From Diphasiastrum complanatum (Eukaryota; Streptophyta; Lycopodiopsida; Lycopodiales; Lycopodiaceae): a DNA stretch of 64,000 nt. The DNA lies in contig MU832038.1 of assembly GCA_029204225.1 (NCBI GenBank), positions 1-64,000 of the forward strand, in the 5' to 3' direction. Below, piece by piece: positions 56,481 to 64,000 of the stretch; the first letter of the stretch is position 1, and each line of letters opens with the position of its first letter. Under the pieces are notes generated by a model. The model searched no databases and was not told the origin of the DNA. It saw nothing but the letters and a program-made list of their open reading frames with translations. The translations under genes and the position numbers were made by a program.

Positions 56481-58575
56481 TTACGCTTTAAGAATTTTGT
56501 TAAATTTGAGATTCAAACTTGAGGACAAGTCACAAAATAATGTCGTTGGTGCATATTGATTCAGACCGATATCTGAGAGTGAGTTCCTCAACCAAATTGC
56601 TTCCTTTGTAACTTGAGAGGCTGCGATATACTCTGATTCAGTGGAAGATAGAGCTATTGAAAATTGAAGAAGAATGTAAATTCTGAAAGTGGATTTACAA
56701 GTGTACACATCTCCTATCCAACTTGCATCTGTGTAATGACTGAGTAAATTGAGTTTGTCATTGTCGACAACTCCATAACAAATGCAAAAGTCCATAGTAG
56801 CTCAAAGATATCTCATGACTCTGATATGAGCCTTCCAATGTGTTACACCAGGATTAGTCATAAACTGACTGAGGTAGCTGACTGCAAAAGCTATGTCTGG
56901 CCTGGTACGGATCATGGCGTACATAAGAGATCCTATAATAAAATGGTAAGGATACTCACGCATCTGCTGCTTCTCATGAATTGTTTGGGAACACTGGTCC
57001 TTTGACAATTTGAGACCTGGTTCCATTGGTGAGAGAGCTAACTTGCAATTAACTAACATGTTGTAGATGTACCTCTGTTGTGTAATGTAGAACAACTTTT
57101 GTTTTCGGTCTCTGTGGATTTGTATACCAGGGCAAAAACGAGCTTCGCCCAGATCGGTCATGTTGAATTCGAAAGATAGCATTGTCTTGGCCTCTTTTAT
57201 CAAATCGGTATTGTTGTTGAAAAGCAATGTATCATCCACGTATAAAGTGATAATGATAAAAGACTGCTGCACTACTTTGAAGTAAACATTTGAATCTAAA
57301 GAGCTAGGTGTGTAGCCATGATCAATAAGAAAAGTATTGATCCTTTGAAACCATGCTTGATCATATTGCTTCAAGCCATATAGTGCCTTATGGAGTCTAC
57401 AACACATGATTGTGTTTACTCTCGATAATATAACCTTCGGGTTGCACCATGTAAATGTCTTCTTCGATAACTCCATTGAGATATGCTGTCTGTACATCCA
57501 TCTGATGTATTTCCAAATCTGTTGTAGTGGCAAATGATAGCAAAAGTCGAATAGAAGAATGCTTGACTACTGGACTGAAGGTCTCAGTGTAATTGACGTT
57601 GTATACTTGAGAAAATCCTCTGGCGACAAGTCATGCCTTTATCTTGTTGATGCTTCCATCTGCAATGTACTTGACTTTGAAAATCCATTTGCAATCAACT
57701 ACATTTCTGCTAGCAAGTAATTTGACCATTGTCCATGTCTGATTCCTGATAAGAGATGAATACTCTTTATCCATATCTTCTTTTCAGAGATCTGAATCAG
57801 GCTGACTGAGTGCCTCTTGGACAGACATCGGTTCCTAAACAAGGTAGGCTGCAGACTCGTTGATACACCGGTTAGGTGGTTTGCTTGCTCTTGAAGATCT
57901 TCTGGGTAATAGAAGAAGTTGATCATTTCCATCATACTGTAGTTGCTAAAATTCAACCTTATCATCTTATGATTCGTTGTTGATTTGTTGTTCGTCAAAA
58001 GTAGAAGAGCTTGGACCTTCAATGAGAAAACCGAGGAACTGAAAAGTTTAATATGTCAGGAGAATCTGACAGATTGGCTACATGGGGACTGCTTTTTTCT
58101 TTGAGGTCTTGAAACTAATCTTCGATGAAGATGACATCCTTGCTAGTGAATATCTTCGACTCGATGGGATCGAACAACTTGTAGGTTTAATCTGAAGTAG
58201 TGTAGCTGATGAAAATACATTTGATACTTTGGAGGTCGAGTTTCTTTCTAAGATCACGAGGTATCTGCGCAAAAGCAGTACATCAAAAAACTCGTAGGTT
58301 TGATAAGGAAAGTTTGGTACCTGTCCAAACTTCGAATGGTATTTTGTCTGAAAGATATTTAGTAGGACATCTGTTCTGAATATAGGTTGCTGTTGAAACA
58401 GCTTCATCCCAGAAGGACTTCGGATGTGTCGCATGTGATAACATGCACTTTGCCGATTCAACTAAGGTTCCGTTCTTTCTCTCAGCAAGACCATTTGACT
58501 AAGGCAAATATGAGGTAATGTATTGATGCTCAATGCCGTTGTTAGGCAATACTCCTTGAATTCGGTGGAGATGTA
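56481..58575 (-). pseudogene. copia J integrase, RT and RNase H, broken; cut by copia I
   Basis: Reversed. From 58575 downward: integrase end (LSHATHPKSFWDEAV-like text in the frame around 58440, then FAQIPRDLRKKLDLQSIKCI), a tether, and RT entry around 57700. Then MYRQHISMELSKK, LYGLKQYDQAWFQRINTFLI, TLYVDDTLLFNNNTDLI (YVDD box) and TRPDIAFAVSYLSQFMTNPG (57533-56802), and RNase H with LLSHYTDASWIGDVYTCKST, ALSSTESEYIAASQVTKEAI (56795-56540). The frame decays after FCDLSSS near 56520 and no LTR is found below it. Multiple stops and shifts. The 5' part continues beyond copia I, outside the window. Confidence 0.88.
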
Positions 58576-58580
58576 TTCTC

Positions 58581-59262
58581 TGTTAAAAATTCACAATTCT
58601 AGCTTGACTAGTTTTGGTCATATGACTTGTAAATAGTTAGATGGTCATGATGTGGCTTGTCACACGTGCCAAATAGCATAGGATTCCATTCATAAGGATG
58701 TTCTCAAGTAGACCTAAGTGTTAGAACCTTTGGAATGAGTCCAAATTATGCTTAGATACAAGGGAGAAAAAATAGGAGCTATTTTTGGTAGTTTTTGCAT
58801 TGTTGAGGGATCTCCAAGATTCCAACCCTAACTTGGTAGGGATGAAAGATCCACCAAAATTAGCATTAGGGATAGGTTTAGGGATACTCATACCTGCCCA
58901 AAACCGTGATGGATCATGTATATATAGGTGATGATATCTCACCAAAATCAATCAAGCAATTTCATGTTTTTTCTCTCATAATGGTGCAATTGCTCTCTAT
59001 GTTCATAATTGTTTGAGTACTTGTGATTACTAATGATTATAGGATTGAATGTAGGTCTGGTGTACAGTACTCAGACTGTGGGAGGCCGTACTTTCACACG
59101 TGTGAAGCCTTCTTCAAGGATTTGGGCCATTTAGTGAGGTTCAAGCATAGATTTTTGATGGATTTTGATGGTTCAACTTGTGCTAATCTTATGAAATCAT
59201 AATCTATTGTTTCCCTCATCATTTCAAGTGTTTTAGGATCCTTATTTGCTGTAATTTTTACA
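58581..59262 (+). mobile_element. copia I 5' LTR (682 bp)
   Basis: TGTTAAAAATTCAC...TTTTTACA, inserted in the copia J integrase frame. It contains CACACGTG at about 58662 and TTTCACACGTGTGAAG at about 59092. Its partner LTR is outside the window. Confidence 0.92.
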
Positions 59263-59275
59263 TGGTATCAGAGCC
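59263..59275 (+). other. primer binding site of copia I
   Basis: TGGTATCAGAGCC directly after the LTR end. Confidence 0.96.
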
Positions 59276-60073
59276 TAAAGGCTGAAATGAGCTAAATCCT
59301 TGGTTTTCATTCAATTTGATCACAATTTTTGATCTAAATCTTGTGTAGATTGGATCTTAGCATCTAGTATTGATTCTAGAACTCAAAGTGAGTCAAATAC
59401 ATTGGAGATTGGTGTTGTGTGACTTCATTTGCAGGTGTTTAGGTGTCTAAAACCAGAGGCAAAGTTGAATTCAATTCACATTACCAAGATAGCAAGTTTT
59501 GCTTGCTCCAAGCATTGATTTCTAAGCAAGTTTTGGAGGTGATTTCATAGAGGAGGCTTTCTAGCATTCAAGGAGAGGGAAGATCAGAGTTTTGGGGAAT
59601 CTTCAAGGCTGTTCTAAGGTGTAGTAGACACCTCCTAAAGTGATTTAGGTTCAGTCCAACCATTGCTTGACTTATGCACCAAATTAGATCAATTTTTCAT
59701 CAATTTTGATCATTTTTTGCTTGTGATTGGATAGTAGATTGTGTTGCATCCTCATTAAGTTCCATTTAGATCTTTTACAAGTGATTTTGGAAGTATATTA
59801 GGTTTCTGAAATTCACTCTTGATCAGATCATTTGGAAGCTTTAATGTTCTTTATAGAAAGAGGGGCAATTCTACTAGTATTGTCTACTTCAATCAAGCAA
59901 GTGCATTGTTTCTAGTATTCTATGATTTGATTTTGTTAGAGATCATTCTTAGATCTTTATAGGAAGTCTATTACTGATCTTTTCAGGTCCCTAAGAAGTG
60001 GGATAAGGTAGACCTTCAATCAAATCAATAGAAGTAACCTTCATTTGTGTCAAGTCCTTGATTAGGAGACTAG
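59276..60073 (+). other. copia I leader
   Basis: About 800 bp of non-coding sequence between primer site and gag, similar in position to the leader of copia H. Confidence 0.75.
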
Positions 60074-63000
60074 ATGGCATCTATAAATGCATATCTTTTG
60101 GATACTAATGAAAGGCTCAACAAAACTAACTATTCCATATGGAAAGTTAGAATGGAATCTATCATGATCATGCAAGATCTGATGGAAATTGTAAATGGTA
60201 AGGAGGGTGAACCTATTCATCCTCAAGAAAAAGCCAAATACATCAAGAGGTGCAATGTTGCACTACATTGCATAAAAATGAATGTTGCAAATGAACTCTT
60301 AAGAGAGGTAGGAGATTGCACTTCAGCTCAAGATGCTTGGGAGACTTTGCAAAAGGTCTATGAATCCAAGAACCAAACTAGAATGTTATCTTTGAAGAAT
60401 CAAATCTATAGAAGCTATCAAAAGAAAGGAGAGAGTGCACATACTTTTGTCCTAAGAGTAAAGGAATTGAACAAAGAGCTAGCCTTTATAGGTGACCCTA
60501 TCAAGGATGAAGAGCTTGTTCAACTCATATTGAATGGACTAAGCTTTGAATTTGACAATTTGGTTCAGGGATATGCAATTATGGGTAAGCTACCCATACT
60601 TGAAGAACTCCAAGGCACACTCATGGCCGAGGAATCAAGAAGGAGCCAAATGCAAGAGAGGATGGATAGGCTTTCCATCCAAGGTGGAGATGACCAAGCT
60701 CTCTTCACCAAAGGCAAAGGCAAGTCCAAAGGCAAAGGATCAACATTCAAGAAGTCTACAAAGCTTGAGGATCAAGAAGGACCCCCAAAGGCATCTCCAT
60801 CAACCACCAAAGTCAAGAAGGACAAATCAAAGGTGAAGTGCTACTATTGTAGCAAGATGGGGCATTATGCCTCGGAATGCTTCAAGAGGAAGCAAGATCA
60901 AAGCCAAGCCAACATGAGCAAAGAGGAGGAGAAGGAGAGTTCACATGAGGACTCTCTCATGATGTCCATATTTTCTTCAACAAGCTTCAAAGGAGAAGAT
61001 CCTTGGTGGATTGACTCGGGTGCTAGTTCACACATGACTAGTAAAAGGGAGTTTTTCTCTTCTCTCTTATCTTATGATGGACCTATAAAGTCTGTCTATA
61101 CAGCAAATAATGAAGCTTGTAAGATTGAAGGAGTTGGTAGCATTCCCCTTTGCTTAGGATCTTCCAAAAAGATCAACATAGAAGGTGTTTTGTACATTCC
61201 TACAATAACAAAGAATCTACTAAGTGTTGGCCAAATGGTAGACAATGGTTTCAATGTTGACTTTGCTTCAAATGAATGTTTCATCAAGAAGAAGGGTAAG
61301 ATAGTGGCTAAGGGCACTAGACTTGGCAAACTTTATAAGCTGGATGCATTTGTGGATACTAATGTTGTCATGTTGGCCGAGAAGAGCAAGATATCTACCT
61401 TTACTTTATGGCACAAAAGACTTGGACATGTCAACTCGGGTTCCATGGAGGCTATGATCAAGGAGGAGTATGATTTAGGCCTACCAAGGTCTATTGGGAA
61501 GGAAGACAAGGTTTGTGAAGCTTGTGCCTTATCCAAGGCACATAAGAAGGTGTTTCCTAACTCCATCACAAAGTCATCTCATCCTCTTGAACTCATACAC
61601 TCGGATGTGCACATTGCTAGCACCAAATCTAATGGAGGTTCATCCATGTTTTTAACCTTCATTGATGACTACTCAAGATATTGTTGGGTGTTCTTACTTT
61701 CCTTCAAGTCTCAAGTATTTGATACTTTTGTAAAGTTCAAGTTGTTTGTGGAAAAGCATCATAATCATAGCATCAAGATTCTTAGAAGTGACAATGGTGG
61801 AGAATTCATCTCCAATGAGTTCAAGGCCTTTTGTGAGGAGGAAGGGATCAAGAAAGAGACTTCTTTTCCTTACACTCCTCAACAAAATGGAGTTGCTGAA
61901 AGAAGGAATAGAACATTATGTGAATGTTCTAAGGCTTTAAGATTAGATGCTTGTTTGCCCAAATCCTTTTGGGGTGAGTCTCTTGTATGTGCAAACTACT
62001 TGATGTATAGGGTGTCTTGCAAAGCAATTGAAGGCAAAACTCCTTATGAGATGTTGTATGGAAAGAAACCCAATCTTAATCACTTGAAAGTTTTTGGGTG
62101 TATATGTTATGTGCATGTGCCATTGGAAACAAGAACCAAGGAGGATCCATCTTCCACAAGAGGGATCATGCTTGGATATGCAAGCTCAAGCAAGGGCTAC
62201 AAAGTCTATCTCCCATACTTGAACAAATTTGTTGTTTCAAGGGATGTCATCTTTGATGAACATCATATGCAAATGCTTGAAGAAGGCTCAAGTGCTCCAA
62301 CAATCAAGAAGAAGATGGCCGAGGAGCAAGATCTTGGTTTTGAGGAGGAGCTCATGGAGGAGCAAGCACCAAACCCACCTATCACACCAAGGAGATCTTC
62401 AAGGGCAAAAGTGGAGCCATCAAGGCTCACATATCAAGGCAAAGGACAGCAAGTTGAGGGTATCTCATCCACTTCTTATGCTTTATCTAGTTTTGAAGAA
62501 CCGTCTAATGTTGAAGATGCATTGAACTCCAAAGAATGGTATAAAGCTATGTTGGATGAGTATGATGCCTTGATTGAGAATGAAACTTGGTCGCTTGTTG
62601 AGAGACCTCAAAGGAATGCAATAGGATGCAAGTGGGTCTTCAAGCTTAAGTTGAATGCAAATGGGAGTGTTAACAAACATAAAGCAAGATTAGTTGCAAA
62701 AGGTTATGCTCAAGAGAGAGGGATAGACTATGAGAAAACTTTTGCACCCGTGGCCAAGATGGTCACAATAAGGCTAATCATTGCACTTGCATCACATTTT
62801 GGATGGATTCTATGTCAAATGGATGTCTCTAATGCTTTCTTGAATGGTTTTTTGGAAGAGGATATCTATATGGAGCAGCCACAAGGGTTCATCAAGCATG
62901 GAATGGAGAACAAAGTATGCCATCTCCAAAGAAGCATCTATGGCTTGAAGCAAGCCTCGAGATCTTGGAATTCAAGACTACATTGCTATCTTATTTCACT

Positions 63001-64000
63001 TTCTTTTGTTCAAAGTGAATATGATCCCACTCTTTACATTAAGTTTGATGATGTTGATATTGTACTTTTACTCATTTATGTAGATGACATCATCATTAGT
63101 GGAAATAGTGTTGATGGTATTGAAAAAATCAAGATAGATCTATCCTTAGAGTTCAAGATGGTAGATCTAGGGTGTCTTCACTTCATCTTAGTCATAGAAG
63201 TACTTAGAGGGTCTGATTTTATCTTTATAAGTCAAGTAAACTATGCTCAAAGTCTTTTGAAGAAGTTTAAGATGGAAGTATGCAAAAGTGTTGACACACC
63301 AATGGAGCAAGATGTAAAAGTGCCAAATGAAGATGATGAAAGATCCTTCATGGACATCACTTTGTTTAGGCAACTTATAGGTTCCTTAATGTGGATCACT
63401 ATAACTAGACCAGATCTTAGCTTTAGTGTATGTAGGTTGAGCCAAACCATGCAAAAGCCATTGAATATCCATTGGAAAAAGGCTAAGAGGATTCTAAGAT
63501 ACATCTCAGGTACATTGGATTTTGGGATTCTATATAGAGGAGATGTGATTAACCTTCATGCATTTAGTGATTCAGATTTTGCAGGGGACAAGAGGGATAG
63601 GAAATCAACAAGTGCCTATTCAACTTTCATAGGAGAAGGTGTGGTTTCATGGCTTTCAAAAAAGCAAGAAACTATATCTCTATCTTCAACCAAGGCCGAG
63701 TACAAAGCTTTGACAACCACTACAAAGGAGGTACTTTGGATCAAGAGATTATTGGTGGAACTAAAGATCATGGATTCAGAGGAGGCACCAATCATCTACA
63801 ATGACAATATATCAGCCCAACACCTTGCATCTAACCCAATATTCCATGCAAGATCTAAGCACATTGAGATATGCCATCACTTTGTGAGAGAAATGGTGCA
63901 AGCCAAGGAGATTGCTTTGGAGCATGTTCCAAGCAATGAATGTGTAGCTGATCTACTTACTAAACCACTTCAAAAGACACCTTTTTTGAAGTTCAGATCA
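60074..64000 (+). CDS. copia I Gag-Pol polyprotein, single frame, open at the window end
   Basis: One continuous frame of 1309 codons with no stop before the window ends. Start: first Met after the leader (MASINAYLLDTNERLNKTNY). Gag UBN2 core: SIWKVRMESIMIMQDLMEIV, NELLREVGDCTSAQDAWETL, LVQLILNGLSFEFDNLVQGY. Zinc knuckle CYYCSKMGHYASEC at about 256-269. Protease DSGASSHM at 314. Preintegrase LWHKRLGHVNSGSMEAM; integrase HSDVHIAS, SDNGGEFIS near 572, PQQNGVAERRNRTL. RT YKARL-type entry, here NKHKARLVAKGYAQERGIDY; DVSNAFLNGFLEEDIYMEQP; active site YVDDIIISG at 1002. RNase H SDSDFAGDKRDRKST near 1165; SSTKAEYKALT. End ADLLTKPLQKTPF. Oddities are Glu to Lys in the usual STEAEY, and FILVIEV for the usual LGIEV. 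Otherwise it looks competent. Confidence 0.95.
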   Translation, partial: MASINAYLLDTNERLNKTNYSIWKVRMESIMIMQDLMEIVNGKEGEPIHPQEKAKYIKRCNVALHCIKMNVANELLREVGDCTSAQDAWETLQKVYESKNQTRMLSLKNQIYRSYQKKGESAHTFVLRVKELNKELAFIGDPIKDEELVQLILNGLSFEFDNLVQGYAIMGKLPILEELQGTLMAEESRRSQMQERMDRLSIQGGDDQALFTKGKGKSKGKGSTFKKSTKLEDQEGPPKASPSTTKVKKDKSKVKCYYCSKMGHYASECFKRKQDQSQANMSKEEEKESSHEDSLMMSIFSSTSFKGEDPWWIDSGASSHMTSKREFFSSLLSYDGPIKSVYTANNEACKIEGVGSIPLCLGSSKKINIEGVLYIPTITKNLLSVGQMVDNGFNVDFASNECFIKKKGKIVAKGTRLGKLYKLDAFVDTNVVMLAEKSKISTFTLWHKRLGHVNSGSMEAMIKEEYDLGLPRSIGKEDKVCEACALSKAHKKVFPNSITKSSHPLELIHSDVHIASTKSNGGSSMFLTFIDDYSRYCWVFLLSFKSQVFDTFVKFKLFVEKHHNHSIKILRSDNGGEFISNEFKAFCEEEGIKKETSFPYTPQQNGVAERRNRTLCECSKALRLDACLPKSFWGESLVCANYLMYRVSCKAIEGKTPYEMLYGKKPNLNHLKVFGCICYVHVPLETRTKEDPSSTRGIMLGYASSSKGYKVYLPYLNKFVVSRDVIFDEHHMQMLEEGSSAPTIKKKMAEEQDLGFEEELMEEQAPNPPITPRRSSRAKVEPSRLTYQGKGQQVEGISSTSYALSSFEEPSNVEDALNSKEWYKAMLDEYDALIENETWSLVERPQRNAIGCKWVFKLKLNANGSVNKHKARLVAKGYAQERGIDYEKTFAPVAKMVTIRLIIALASHFGWILCQMDVSNAFLNGFLEEDIYMEQPQGFIKHGMENKVCHLQRSIYGLKQASRSWNSRLHCYLISLSFVQSEYDPTLYIKFDDVDIVLLLIYVDDIIISGNSVDGIEKIKIDLSLEFKMVDLGCLHFILVIEVLRGSDFIFISQVNYAQSLLKKFKMEVCKSVDTPMEQDVKVPNEDDERSFMDITLFRQLIGSLMWITITRPDLSFSVCRLSQTMQKPLNIHWKKAKRILRYISGTLDFGILYRGDVINLHAFSDSDFAGDKRDRKSTSAYSTFIGEGVVSWLSKKQETISLSSTKAEYKALTTTTKEVLWIKRLLVELKIMDSEEAPIIYNDNISAQHLASNPIFHARSKHIEICHHFVREMVQAKEIALEHVPSNECVADLLTKPLQKTPFLKFRS

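Overview
This window is nuclear DNA of a land plant, most of it made of nested LTR retrotransposons around one ordinary host gene. The plant assignment rests on three things. There is a 450-residue alpha-tubulin split by three short GT-AG introns. There are many Ty1/copia and Ty3/gypsy chromovirus remnants whose primer binding sites match plant initiator tRNA-Met (TGGTATCAGAGC). There is also a short Arabidopsis-type telomere repeat. I cannot name the species; nothing in the window separates a bryophyte, lycophyte, fern or gymnosperm. I use letters A to N for repeat families; they are labels for this window only.

Layout. 1-2012: copia D, reversed (gag, primer site, LTR). 2022-3455: reversed LTR of gypsy M. 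4091-8785: copia A, reversed, interrupted by LTR B (6256-7302). 8814-9680: LTR B fragment, then the RNase H end and 3' LTR of a second copia D. 10034-13999: a forward chromovirus M with an internal deletion. 14000-14525: the 3' end of another reversed chromovirus, N. 16258-18600: alpha-tubulin, the only confident host gene. 18601-22384: AT-rich intergenic DNA with a minisatellite and a long (AG)n tract. 22385-24032: broken copia A pieces. 24534-38886: an old reversed copia E, broken by a nearly intact copia C (26278-32591, perfect 5-bp target duplication CACCT) and by a block at 34436-37485 that carries a decayed gene with a 'VGHTHDQIDQ' motif. 38887-39561: copia F fragment. 39562-42091: non-coding LTR element G. 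42092-45357: chromovirus K. 46820-55060: old copia L, split by LTR B, which is itself split by the young copia H (47338-53766, target duplication GTTCG). 56481-58575: copia J, reversed. 58581-64000: copia I, with an open gag-pol frame of at least 1309 codons running off the window.

How it fits together. C, H and I are one copia lineage: their Gag and Pol are clearly similar and their LTRs share a CACACGTGTG palindrome. H is the youngest insertion by LTR comparison (I count 2 differences in 655 bp), C is older (about 9 in 863 bp), and E, L, J and A are older still because they are interrupted by others. H and I have the best-preserved coding capacity. H has separate gag and pol frames joined by a possible +1 frameshift site, whereas C and I read in one frame apart from damage. 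The LTRs carry recurring candidate regulatory motifs: G-box palindromes, TTCnnGAA (heat-shock-element-like) clusters, CATGCA (RY) clusters and (CT)n tracts. All position counts and mismatch counts were made by eye.
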